15,218 nt of DNA, from positions 1-15,218 of the forward strand of contig JACPVD010000307.1 of NCBI GenBank assembly GCA_016191895.1, written 5' to 3'. The translations under genes and the position numbers were made by a program. This stretch comes from Chloroflexota bacterium. Its GTDB lineage: Bacteria > Chloroflexota > Anaerolineae > Anaerolineales > Villigracilaceae. Within the stretch, counting starts at the first letter, position 1, and every line of letters starts with the position of its first letter. The notes under the pieces were generated by a model. The model saw nothing but the letters and a program-made list of their open reading frames with translations, was not told where the DNA came from and made no database searches. Positions 1-7,131 of the stretch are shown here, piece by piece.

Positions 1-30
1 TATTGCGATATTTGGTCCGAGGAGTTAACG

Positions 31-1266
31 ATGAAATCCATGTTCCATTCATTTGCGCGGATCGTTTTTGCGCTGGCGATTCTGATCGCGCCGCAAATTG
101 CCTGCCAAACCCTGACATCCCCGCCTGCAACCGAATCCGTTTCAACAACACAGGTCGTTCCATACGCTTCACCGACCGAATCCACTGAGGCGGGTGACGA
201 TGAAATCATGGCGGGCATTCAGGAATCGCTCGATCTGTACGCGCAGGCCTATAACGAAAACAAGCCCGACCTGCTGGAGCAGGTCATCGATCAGGAAAAT
301 AAACCGTTTCGTCGAATCGTCCGCAGCCGATTCGACGATTATCAAATTTCGTCCTTTGCAGGAAGCGGAACGTTTGCCTATAAACTTCTCAGCATCCACA
401 AGCGCGAACTTGGATACGTCATTGCCGCGTTTGAAACTGCGGGAGGCTATCGCGCGGATTGGCCCTTCCGTCGGGTTGGCGAAAGATGGGTGATCACAGA
501 ACCAACTGTCGATGAGGTGGGCGCGGCGATCGTCACTGACACGAATCACTTTTCGTTCACCACCTATCCCTGGGCCGACGATGTCAATCCGCAGATCATG
601 GACATGATGCAAACCGCCCGCGCCGAAGTGGAAAAAGTGCTGGGGCAGGCGCCAAAGGAAAAAGCCAACGTAAAGATCATGCCCATTTACGGGCTGAGTC
701 CCTTCAACCCGATGAACGCGATTGCGCTTTATAATAAGAACGGCGCCGCGCTCGAAAACACCATCGAAATTTACACGCCAGAATCCTTTGCGTATGGTTT
801 CTATGATCCCGCATTGGAATGGGACGGCGAACTTCAGCAAACACTCACCCACGAATACACCCACATGGCGCACGCGCGAGTCTTCGATAATGCGGGAAGG
901 CTGGCAGATTGGATGTCGGAAGGACTGGCAGAGTACGTGGCCGGCGATGACGAGAATCTTTATTGGGCCTGCAATTCCATGAGCACCGGAACGCTCATTC
1001 CCATTCTCGATGAAAGCGATGCGGTTGCAAAACAGGACTTGATGCACATGTACCTGCTTGAGCGCGACTTCGCCCTGAGTTATAGTTTTGCGCATTCTCT
1101 TGTTACATTCACCGTTGAAAATTACGGCGGGCTGGATGGTTTTTGGAATCTTGCCCACGCGCTCGATGATACCGGCGATTTCAAGAAGGCGCTGCAACAG
1201 GCATTTGGAATCGAGTATGAAGAGTACAACTCGCAATGGCAGAAGTGGCTCGGTAAGCAATGTTAG
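31..1266 (+). CDS. Probable lipoprotein metallopeptidase, peptidase MA-like (gluzincin)
   Basis: The 411-residue product begins with a hydrophobic export signal (residues about 9-24) ending at Ala24-Cys25. This is a plausible but imperfect lipobox because position -3 is Gln, so it is probably an outward-facing lipoprotein. Residues about 45-170 look like an NTF2/SnoaL-type alpha+beta domain (weak inference). The C-terminal half carries HEYTH (H274, E275, H278) and, about 20 residues later, SEGLAEY (E297, E301). This is the zinc-binding and catalytic layout of peptidase MA-like gluzincins, where a Glu in the second motif is the third zinc ligand. Substrate is unknown; cell-surface or extracellular protein hydrolysis is inferred. 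The ATG at 31 follows GAGGAG (19-24) at 6 nt. The next gene starts 7 nt after the stop, so the two are probably co-transcribed. An upstream gene might end at the TAA at 26-28, but too little is visible to call it. Confidence 0.85.
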   Translation: MKSMFHSFARIVFALAILIAPQIACQTLTSPPATESVSTTQVVPYASPTESTEAGDDEIMAGIQESLDLYAQAYNENKPDLLEQVIDQENKPFRRIVRSRFDDYQISSFAGSGTFAYKLLSIHKRELGYVIAAFETAGGYRADWPFRRVGERWVITEPTVDEVGAAIVTDTNHFSFTTYPWADDVNPQIMDMMQTARAEVEKVLGQAPKEKANVKIMPIYGLSPFNPMNAIALYNKNGAALENTIEIYTPESFAYGFYDPALEWDGELQQTLTHEYTHMAHARVFDNAGRLADWMSEGLAEYVAGDDENLYWACNSMSTGTLIPILDESDAVAKQDLMHMYLLERDFALSYSFAHSLVTFTVENYGGLDGFWNLAHALDDTGDFKKALQQAFGIEYEEYNSQWQKWLGKQC

Positions 1267-1273
1267 GCGGCCT

Positions 1274-2587
1274 ATGAAAAAAATTTCCCGCTTCCTCAGT
1301 ATTCTCTCCGCCATCTTCGGCCTGCTTGCCATCATCCGCGCGCCGCAGGGAGTCGTCGGCGGAATCATGTGGCTTCCCAAATTATGGGCGGGCGCGTGGG
1401 CGCCGTTTCTCGCCGTCGCTGGCGCATTGGGTGCGGCGCTGGGGTTGGGGCGCAAAGACCGCACTGCAATTCTATTGGGGACATTCGGCGCCATCGCGGG
1501 GATTCGACACACACAAATCGTCACAAAAAAACATAACGCCTTCGAGCAAACTTTCGGCGAAGACTGGGAGCAACGCATCCCCCCCGAAATGTGGATTCGC
1601 TCCTCGCGCCGCTATCAGTGGATTCAACCCCCAAAGCGACTCGGACTCTATCAGCGCGACATCAACATCGGCGGAGCGACGCCTCTTCTCTGCGACGTGT
1701 GGCTGCCTCCAAACAATGTGCCTCGATCGCGCCTCGGCCTGATCTACTTTCACGGCAGTCTCTGGCAGGCCGTGGACAAAGACTTCGGCACGCGTCCGCT
1801 CTTTGCGCGTCTGGTCAATCAAGGCCATGTCGTCATGGACGTGGCCTACTCCCTTGCACCAACTACGCAAATGCCGCAGATGGTTGATGAAGTGAAACGC
1901 TCCATCGCATGGATGAAAGACAACGCGGAAAGACTCGGCATCGATCCCGACCGAATCGTATTGATGGGCTCCTCCGGCGGCGCGCATCTCGCCATGCTCG
2001 CGGCATATACGCCAAACTTCCCCGCCCTGCAACCGCAGGAGATAAAAACAGACACATCTGTGCGCGGCGTCATTTCCATGTTCGGCGTTACCGACCTGAC
2101 TTCATATTTTTATGAATATGGCGAAGTCAACCCAACTCAACCCGAATACAGTTGGCAGATCACCGACGAAATGCGCCCGCATATCCACAACAAAACGTGG
2201 CTGGATCGATTTATCACCCGTACCCGCGCATTCCCCGAGTATCGCTACAAAAACATCCCCGGCGGCCCCGCGTTGTTGAACGGTGTTTTTGGCGGAACAC
2301 CCAAAGAAATTCCAGAGATATACAAGCTCTACTCCCCCAGCACATACGTTGGGGCGCATTGCCCGCCCACTTTGCAAATTTTTGGCGATAACGATTTTGT
2401 GATCAATGCCTCGCAGGGCAGGAATTTGCACGCCGCTTTACAAAACGCGGGCGCCGATTCAGTCTACATCGAATTCCCCGATACCGTCCACGCTTTCGAT
2501 CAATACTTCGGCGTCTCGCGTAGAGTCGCTCCCGCCGCGCAAGTAGCCACGCATGATATTGAAATGTTCCTTGCCTTGTTGGTGTAA
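1274..2587 (+). CDS. Membrane-anchored alpha/beta hydrolase (esterase/lipase-like, HSL/BD-FAE type)
   Basis: The 437-residue protein has an N-terminal membrane region with hydrophobic stretches at about residues 5-21, 40-58 and 64-77. A hydrolase domain follows from about residue 130. The fold is recognised from an oxyanion-loop strand with HGS (160-162), the nucleophile elbow GSSGG (Ser234), an acid in FGDND (Asp372 or Asp374) and the C-terminal His406 in TVHAF. This is the Ser-Asp-His triad order of the family. Classic hormone-sensitive-lipase relatives have HGGG where this protein has HGS followed by Leu. The substrate is unknown, with carboxylic ester hydrolysis at the membrane the likeliest role. 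The ATG at 1274 is chosen over earlier in-frame starts because those overlap the peptidase gene. It has an AGGCGG stretch (1265-1270) only 3 nt upstream, so initiation probably relies on coupling to the preceding gene. Confidence 0.85.
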   Translation: MKKISRFLSILSAIFGLLAIIRAPQGVVGGIMWLPKLWAGAWAPFLAVAGALGAALGLGRKDRTAILLGTFGAIAGIRHTQIVTKKHNAFEQTFGEDWEQRIPPEMWIRSSRRYQWIQPPKRLGLYQRDINIGGATPLLCDVWLPPNNVPRSRLGLIYFHGSLWQAVDKDFGTRPLFARLVNQGHVVMDVAYSLAPTTQMPQMVDEVKRSIAWMKDNAERLGIDPDRIVLMGSSGGAHLAMLAAYTPNFPALQPQEIKTDTSVRGVISMFGVTDLTSYFYEYGEVNPTQPEYSWQITDEMRPHIHNKTWLDRFITRTRAFPEYRYKNIPGGPALLNGVFGGTPKEIPEIYKLYSPSTYVGAHCPPTLQIFGDNDFVINASQGRNLHAALQNAGADSVYIEFPDTVHAFDQYFGVSRRVAPAAQVATHDIEMFLALLV

Positions 2588-2644
2588 TCGATGTTTTACC
2601 TCGCCACCACTCAAGTAGAAGTAAATTCAGCAGATCACTCTTCC

Positions 2645-2705
2645 CGGAGTGCGGACTTTAGTCCGCCTTTGCTGAAAGAAATAGCAGACTGAAGTCTGCA
2701 CTCCG
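2645..2705. repeat. Cloverleaf-capable palindromic repeat (REP/MITE-like)
   Basis: An outer 6-bp stem (CGGAGT at 2645-2650 with ACTCCG at 2700-2705) encloses two perfect 7-bp palindromes: GCGGACT-TT-AGTCCGC (2651-2666) and GCAGACT-GA-AGTCTGC (2684-2699). Between them lies a small CTTT-GCTG-AAAG hairpin (2667-2678). The two arms are also inverted copies of each other over 22 nt with three differences. There is no T-run on either strand, so it is not a standard terminator. It occupies the gap between the hydrolase and Yip1-like genes. It resembles dispersed intergenic palindromic elements, but copy number cannot be judged from one window. Confidence 0.7.
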
Positions 2706-2727
2706 AGTACGGATGCAAGGCAAAAGA

Positions 2728-3309
2728 ATGCGCCTTTTCTCAAAATGGATCGCTATCTGGGTGAAGATCGCCTTGCATCCCAGCGAACAGACCATCCTCG
2801 AATTGAGCGAAAGCCCCGAAGCGCAAAGCAGAATCGCCTATTTATGGATTTTCATTGTAGGAGTTTTGTTCAGCGCATCCAGCGCAGTTGCTTATGAAAT
2901 ACCAAATAGTCTGCGCCTTCCTCTCATAACGTTGCTCCTCCTATCCATCTTTTCAGGCGGAATGCTCACACTATCCTTTACGGCCAGCATCCTCATCAAA
3001 CAATGGATCGCCAAACGCCTCGGTGGAACAGGCGAAGACTTCAAGGCGGCTTATATCTTCGCCGCGCTCTACTCCCCATTTGCGTTTCTCTCTTCGATTT
3101 TTGTTTTGCTGGGAACAATCCCCGCCATGCAAGTATTCTCGGGCCTCATCATCGGCGCGGCGTTTTTATATAACCTTGCTCTGCAAATCAAGACAATAAA
3201 AATCGTCAATAATTTTGGATGGAAGGAAGCGGCCATCTCTGTGATGATTCCATTTGCAGGGATACTGGCAGTTTGCAGTTTCGCCTTCATCGGATTTGGG
3301 GTCATGTAA
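2728..3309 (+). CDS. Yip1-like multi-pass membrane protein
   Basis: The 193-residue product has a short amphipathic N-terminus containing a HPSE segment. Five hydrophobic stretches follow, at about residues 37-54, 60-83, 101-121, 127-147 and 167-190 (approximate). The overall layout matches the bacterial Yip1 family: N-terminal Trp-rich helix, a GGTGEDFK loop after the second helix pair, and a Tyr/Pro-containing third helix. Bacterial members have no firm biochemical role. An in-frame ATG lies at 2713, but the start at 2728 is preferred because AAGG (2717-2720) sits 7 nt upstream of it. The gene stands alone between a palindromic repeat and a convergent glycosyltransferase, so genomic context gives no function. 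The family call is by general resemblance only. Confidence 0.7.
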   Translation: MRLFSKWIAIWVKIALHPSEQTILELSESPEAQSRIAYLWIFIVGVLFSASSAVAYEIPNSLRLPLITLLLLSIFSGGMLTLSFTASILIKQWIAKRLGGTGEDFKAAYIFAALYSPFAFLSSIFVLLGTIPAMQVFSGLIIGAAFLYNLALQIKTIKIVNNFGWKEAAISVMIPFAGILAVCSFAFIGFGVM

Positions 3310-3330
3310 GGCAAATCGAGGGCTTGCCCT
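3310..3330. repeat. Short palindrome in convergent gap
   Basis: In the 19-nt gap between two convergent stop codons, GGCAA (3310-3314) can pair with TTGCC (3324-3328). AGGGC-TT-GCCCT (3319-3330) is itself a perfect palindrome with a 2-nt centre and overlaps the glycosyltransferase stop codon. No U-tract follows on either strand. It could be a weak transcription barrier or a degenerate intergenic repeat. Confidence 0.4.
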
Positions 3331-4498
3331 ACATCCCTCCCAACAACTTCTCATACACCTTCCCCAACTTTTTCTGCGACTCATGCCACGTAAATTTTGT
3401 CAACGCGCGTTTCGATGCGGATTCGGCCAATCGTTTCGATAATTCAAAATCGTTCAACAACATGATCGCCTGCCGCGCGAGGTCATCTGGGTCGTTTGGC
3501 GAAAACAACAAAGCATCCATATCTTCGCGGACCAACTCGCGCACAATGGGCATGTTCGGCGCAAGCAACGGCCGTCCCGCCGCCATGTATTCCAACACCT
3601 TGATCGGGCACGCGCCTTGCGTCACATTTCGATCGTTCAACCCAAGCGGAGCGACGCAGATATCCGACTCGGCGATCAAGGCTGGGATTTCATGATGCGG
3701 AATCGCAGGCTGGACAAGAACGCTTCCCTCTACCCCGAGCTTGCGGATCTGCTTCGATAGAATTTTTCTCTGCCTCGACCTTCCCCTGCCCACGATGCGC
3801 AACTGAATCGGAGTCTGTTCCAGAATCTTCGGCAACGCCTTGATGACGATGTCCAATCCCTGCCAATCGGCAAGAGTCCCGATGTAAAGCAAAACAGGCA
3901 CCCGGCCTTCACGCGGAGGCAATGGGGATGGAGAAAAATCTGAGGCGCTGACTCCGTTTGGGATGACAGTCACCAGTTTGCGGTTAAGTCCGAGCGAGGC
4001 GATGTAGTCGCGAGTCACATTCGAAGGGCAGATGATCGCGTCGCTTAAGTGCAGAGTCGCAATTTCCTGTTCTTTTATTTTGGCAAGCAATTCCGAATCG
4101 ATTCCGGGGTAATGATATTTCAATTCAATAGACGGAAGGCCATTCACTTCAAAAAGAGTCTTGTACCCAAGTTTGGATTTATTTTGCGCAATGAAAAGTC
4201 CATCCCAAATGTTTCGGTAATGCACAATGTCATAACCAGAATGCAACGCAAGGTGCGCCGCAACTGCCTGCCCGAAATGGACGGCACGCGCCAGAAAGTT
4301 TTGCGAGAGGTCCTGGGTAATGCGGGTCACCCGCGCCCCTTCGATCGAATCCTCGGCAGGCAGGAGTCCGTCATTGGGCGTGAGGAGATGCACATCAAAG
4401 TTCCTATTGACCAGTCCGCGAATGTTGTGCAAAATATGGGTGGACGCGCCCTTTGGGCTTGGTACAATATCGAAGGCAGTGTAGAGAATTTTTGTCAT
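3329..4498 (-). CDS. Glycosyltransferase family 4 (GT-B fold)
   Basis: The 389-residue protein has the two Rossmann-like domains of GT-B enzymes. The N-terminal acceptor domain (about 1-180) contains a Lys-Gly-Ala-rich loop (PSPKGASTH, residues 13-21). The C-terminal nucleotide-sugar domain (about 200-389) starts with YIGTLADWQGLD (205-216) and contains KVLEYMAAGRP (300-310). Glu303 is the retained Glu of the family motif, and the first Glu of the usual EX7E pair appears to be Gly295. It should transfer a sugar from a nucleotide-sugar donor to a cytoplasmic acceptor such as a polysaccharide, glycolipid or small molecule; donor and acceptor cannot be read. No Shine-Dalgarno sequence precedes the ATG at 4498. 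Instead TATAAT ends 7 nt before it, suggesting a leaderless mRNA. The gene is monocistronic, between a convergent and a divergent neighbour. Confidence 0.9.
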   Translation of the reverse strand: MTKILYTAFDIVPSPKGASTHILHNIRGLVNRNFDVHLLTPNDGLLPAEDSIEGARVTRITQDLSQNFLARAVHFGQAVAAHLALHSGYDIVHYRNIWDGLFIAQNKSKLGYKTLFEVNGLPSIELKYHYPGIDSELLAKIKEQEIATLHLSDAIICPSNVTRDYIASLGLNRKLVTVIPNGVSASDFSPSPLPPREGRVPVLLYIGTLADWQGLDIVIKALPKILEQTPIQLRIVGRGRSRQRKILSKQIRKLGVEGSVLVQPAIPHHEIPALIAESDICVAPLGLNDRNVTQGACPIKVLEYMAAGRPLLAPNMPIVRELVREDMDALLFSPNDPDDLARQAIMLLNDFELSKRLAESASKRALTKFTWHESQKKLGKVYEKLLGGM

Positions 4499-4505
4499 CG
4501 AACGA

Positions 4506-4513
4506 ATTATAAG
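4506..4513. promoter_or_regulatory. Symmetric -10 element in a 32-bp divergent gap
   Basis: The minus strand reads TATAAT (4511-4506) and the plus strand reads TATAAG (4508-4513), sharing the palindrome TTATAA. On the minus strand the hexamer ends 7 nt before the ATG at 4498, which would place transcription start at or next to the initiator codon. On the plus strand, start would fall near 4520, at the Shine-Dalgarno sequence of the 4531 gene. No convincing -35 box is seen for either direction. Confidence 0.45.
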
Positions 4514-4530
4514 TCACCCGGAGGAAAGGT

Positions 4531-5475
4531 ATGCCAGCATTATGCGTGATCGCTGTAATTGGCATTGTCATCTTGTCGCTGTTCTTTTACCTGTTGAACA
4601 CGGCGCGAAAAAAGACGCCAGTCAACACCAACGTCATGGGCAAAAAGGATTTCGCGCCGGTATACGTTTCGCTGGCCGATAAACCCGATTCGATCATGCG
4701 CGGCATGGATCGCTTTGCGCGGGAGGTGCAGACCACCGAAAAGGCGGGCGATAAGTGGCGTTGGATTCCACTGATCATCTTTGTAACAGGCGTGGGGCTG
4801 ATGATGGTCGATGGCTTGTTGCTTCTCCTGGGCTATTTTTCACTGGTCTTTTCGGCGGGAGGTTTTTTGCTATGGATCGCGGCGTTTATCATGGCGCGGA
4901 GTCTGCGCCGCAGTGACAGCCTCGACTTCTCGCCGCGCTATAAAAGCACAAAGGAAATCCTGCACGCCCTGCGCGACGACCTCAAACACGGCTCCACCTT
5001 CACCGGCCATCTTGATCTAACGGGAGCTCTGCTGAGTACAAAAGTGGCGCGCGAAGCAAAAGACGCGCAAAACCGCACCACGAAACTCTTTGCCGATCCG
5101 TGGCTTTCGCTCAAAGCCAAACTTTATGACGGCAATGTATTGCGTGTCACAGCGATCCAAAAATCCAAGAAACGCGATTCGTATTGGAAACGAAGCCGCA
5201 TCAGCGGAAAATCCAAGTTAAAGCCTGAAAAATTCAAAGGCACCGAACAGGAATTGAAGGTCCGCATTGTAGTCAACCCGGAAGTATATAAGATCGTCCC
5301 CAACAACGAATTCAAGCCGGGCGCGAACATCGGCAAATACACCATCGCGCAATTAAGTACCGATGGCGGCATGGTCAATGTGGTCGCCACATCCCCGTTC
5401 GACGAGGTGGAACAGTCTCACATCCTCGGCTTTTTGAAATCGACATATTCCCTCCTTCAACGAAAGGCATCCTAA
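4531..5475 (+). CDS. Unrecognised three-TM membrane protein with large cytoplasmic domain
   Basis: I do not recognise a named family for this 314-residue protein. It has an N-terminal TM helix (about 5-23) followed by ARKK, a soluble stretch (about 25-75) and two closely spaced TM helices (about 78-98 and 100-120) followed by RSLRR. A C-terminal domain of about 190 residues follows. The positive-inside rule places the C-terminal domain in the cytoplasm. That domain begins STKEILHALRDDLKHG, contains a conserved-looking DPWLSLKAKLYDGNVLR segment, then a very basic Lys/Arg-rich stretch and a beta-rich end. The ATG has an excellent GGAGG (4520-4524) 6 nt upstream. The following propeller/zinc-ribbon gene starts 1 nt after the stop, so the two products probably function together at the membrane. 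Confidence 0.8.
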   Translation: MPALCVIAVIGIVILSLFFYLLNTARKKTPVNTNVMGKKDFAPVYVSLADKPDSIMRGMDRFAREVQTTEKAGDKWRWIPLIIFVTGVGLMMVDGLLLLLGYFSLVFSAGGFLLWIAAFIMARSLRRSDSLDFSPRYKSTKEILHALRDDLKHGSTFTGHLDLTGALLSTKVAREAKDAQNRTTKLFADPWLSLKAKLYDGNVLRVTAIQKSKKRDSYWKRSRISGKSKLKPEKFKGTEQELKVRIVVNPEVYKIVPNNEFKPGANIGKYTIAQLSTDGGMVNVVATSPFDEVEQSHILGFLKSTYSLLQRKAS

Positions 5476-5476
5476 T

Positions 5477-7036
5477 ATGAGCAGAAAAGTCATCCCTTTT
5501 ATTGCGGCATTTGTTCTCGCATGTCTTGTCATGGTCGTGGCTGGCGTGTTCTCGTTTAGCGGCGCGGTCTCCGCTGAAAAGTTTGGCAGTGACCAGATAT
5601 GGACCCAGTCCTATAGCGCGGCGGAAAGCATGAAGGTCATCGACGTGACCGGGGACGGGCAGTATGATCTGTTCATCCAGAATATCAGCGGGGTGCGAAT
5701 CTACGATGCGGGCGGGAACATCCTCCAGGATTTTGTATACGCCAACCCGAAGACAACGCTGGGCGATGTGAACGGCGACGGCGTGGAGGACATCATCGTT
5801 TATCACAGCGGCAACTCCTTTTCCGTCGATACGATCATCAACGGACAGCAGAAAACCATTGCCAGCCAGTTGCCTGTGTACACTCCCTCACGAAATGCGG
5901 TGATTCGCTTTGAAAGCGGCCCCCAGATCGTGCTTGGGGATAACGGAGGTAATCTTGCATCCATCTCCACGAACGGGCAGTTGCTGTGGCAAAAAGATTT
6001 CGGAAGCGATGAAACCCGCGGCATGGACGACGCGAGAATCGGCGGGGTAATACACGTCGCCATCGCAACCTACGACGGCAGCCTTGGCGTCTTCGACTCG
6101 AATGGGAATATCGTTTGGGAAGTGGATCAGGAACAAATCCGCCGCATGCGCGCCTACGACCTGAACGCCGACGGCAACAGTGAGATCATCACCGGCGGCG
6201 AATATGGCGCGCTCTTTGTCTACAACGCAAAGGACGGAAGCGTATTGTTCAGCAAATCCATCGGGCAGGCCGTGAGCGAAGTGCGGACGGTGGAACTGAA
6301 CGGCGATCCCTCTTCACGGGAATTCGTCGTCGGCGGCAAGGAAGGTGGAATCTGGGCGTTCTCTTTCAACGGGACAACTGCCACTCAAATTTGGACAGCT
6401 TCTCTCTCCGACAAAGTGACCGAAATCTCCGGTCTCGACATCGACGAAGACGGCAAGGAAGAAGCAGTCATCGGAGACGACTCGGGCAAGGTGGCGGTCT
6501 TCACCGAAAATGGATCGCGCAACAACCTGCCGTCGCACAACAGCGGCATCACCCGCATCGATATCGGCAAACTTGGAAACGAACGCTACGTTGTTATTGC
6601 CGATGGAAGCGATGTACAGGTGAATAAGGTCGATTTCAATTCCATCCCGGGCTTTCAATATACGCCCTTGATTGTGGGATTGGTCGTTTCGGCGATCATC
6701 CTGATCATCGCAGCGATTCTCGCGTCCATCCCGCCGAAGCCTGAGATGAAAGTTTCCTTCCAGGATAAGAGCAAAGAATCGCTCGAAGCCCAGCGCCGTA
6801 TGCTCAAAGAATCGATTGCGGATGTGGAACGCCTGCGCAAATCGGGCGAAGTAACAGGCGACGCCTACCTTGCAAGGCTCAAACGTCTGCGCAGCGATCT
6901 TTCCGAAAACGAAGCCGCGTACAAAACAGCAGGTTACCCGATCAAAGTGGAGACCTTCCAATGCCCCAACTGCGGCGGCACACTGGAATTGGGCATGGAC
7001 AAATGCGAGTATTGCGGGCAGGTGATTTTGTCGTAA
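5477..7036 (+). CDS. Type I membrane protein: exported beta-propeller, TM, helical linker, cytoplasmic zinc ribbon
   Basis: This 519-residue protein starts with a signal peptide with a likely cleavage site after VSA (residue 33). Residues about 36-390 form a repeat domain of the FG-GAP/VCBS or PQQ-propeller kind. Repeats carry calcium-loop-like motifs: DVTGDGQYD (56-64), DVNGDGVED (97-105), DLNADGNSE (228-236) and DIDEDGKEE (321-329). A single TM helix spans about 397-418. The tail has a charged helical hairpin (about 434-485, SHOCT-like in feel) and a zinc ribbon with Cys496, Cys499, Cys510 and Cys513. Topology therefore puts the propeller outside and the ribbon inside. A role in sensing or scaffolding across the membrane with the upstream membrane protein is inference. 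AAAGG (5463-5467) lies 9 nt before the ATG. A terminator follows. Confidence 0.85.
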   Translation: MSRKVIPFIAAFVLACLVMVVAGVFSFSGAVSAEKFGSDQIWTQSYSAAESMKVIDVTGDGQYDLFIQNISGVRIYDAGGNILQDFVYANPKTTLGDVNGDGVEDIIVYHSGNSFSVDTIINGQQKTIASQLPVYTPSRNAVIRFESGPQIVLGDNGGNLASISTNGQLLWQKDFGSDETRGMDDARIGGVIHVAIATYDGSLGVFDSNGNIVWEVDQEQIRRMRAYDLNADGNSEIITGGEYGALFVYNAKDGSVLFSKSIGQAVSEVRTVELNGDPSSREFVVGGKEGGIWAFSFNGTTATQIWTASLSDKVTEISGLDIDEDGKEEAVIGDDSGKVAVFTENGSRNNLPSHNSGITRIDIGKLGNERYVVIADGSDVQVNKVDFNSIPGFQYTPLIVGLVVSAIILIIAAILASIPPKPEMKVSFQDKSKESLEAQRRMLKESIADVERLRKSGEVTGDAYLARLKRLRSDLSENEAAYKTAGYPIKVETFQCPNCGGTLELGMDKCEYCGQVILS

Positions 7037-7070
7037 TGTGTAGATCGTGATGCGTAGTTCGTGGTACGTA
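7031..7070. repeat. Degenerate 14-nt tandem repeat at the gene end
   Basis: Three imperfect units run head to tail: TCGTAATGTGTAGA (7031-7044), TCGTGATGCGTAGT (7045-7058) and the truncated TCGTGGTACGTA (7059-7070). The first unit includes the last Ser codon and stop of the propeller gene, and the third runs into the A-tract of the terminator. Confidence 0.5.
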
Positions 7071-7107
7071 AAAAAACGCGCTCCGGAAATGGGGCGCGTT
7101 TTTTTTT
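7070..7107. terminator. Bidirectional intrinsic terminator
   Basis: A 9-bp GC-rich stem (7076-7084 with 7091-7099, one G-U pair, 6-nt GGAAAT loop) is flanked by an A-tract on the left (7070-7076) and a T-tract on the right (7099-7107). It can therefore terminate transcription in both directions. It sits between two convergent genes, the propeller gene ending at 7036 and the aldo/keto reductase ending at 7132. Confidence 0.92.
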
Positions 7108-7131
7108 GTTACTCACGGTACTTCTTACGAA

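Noticed and set aside
1..30. Possible 3' end of an upstream gene with stop at 26-28
   Set aside because: Only eight codons are visible, with no recognisable sequence. The stretch also contains the Shine-Dalgarno of the first gene, so chance is as likely.
169..1578. Long antisense open frame (469 codons, minus strand) across the peptidase and hydrolase genes
   Set aside because: It lies opposite two genes with clear motifs and ribosome sites, its translation has no recognisable domain and is Arg/His/Cys-rich in the manner of shadow frames, and it has no ribosome site of its own.
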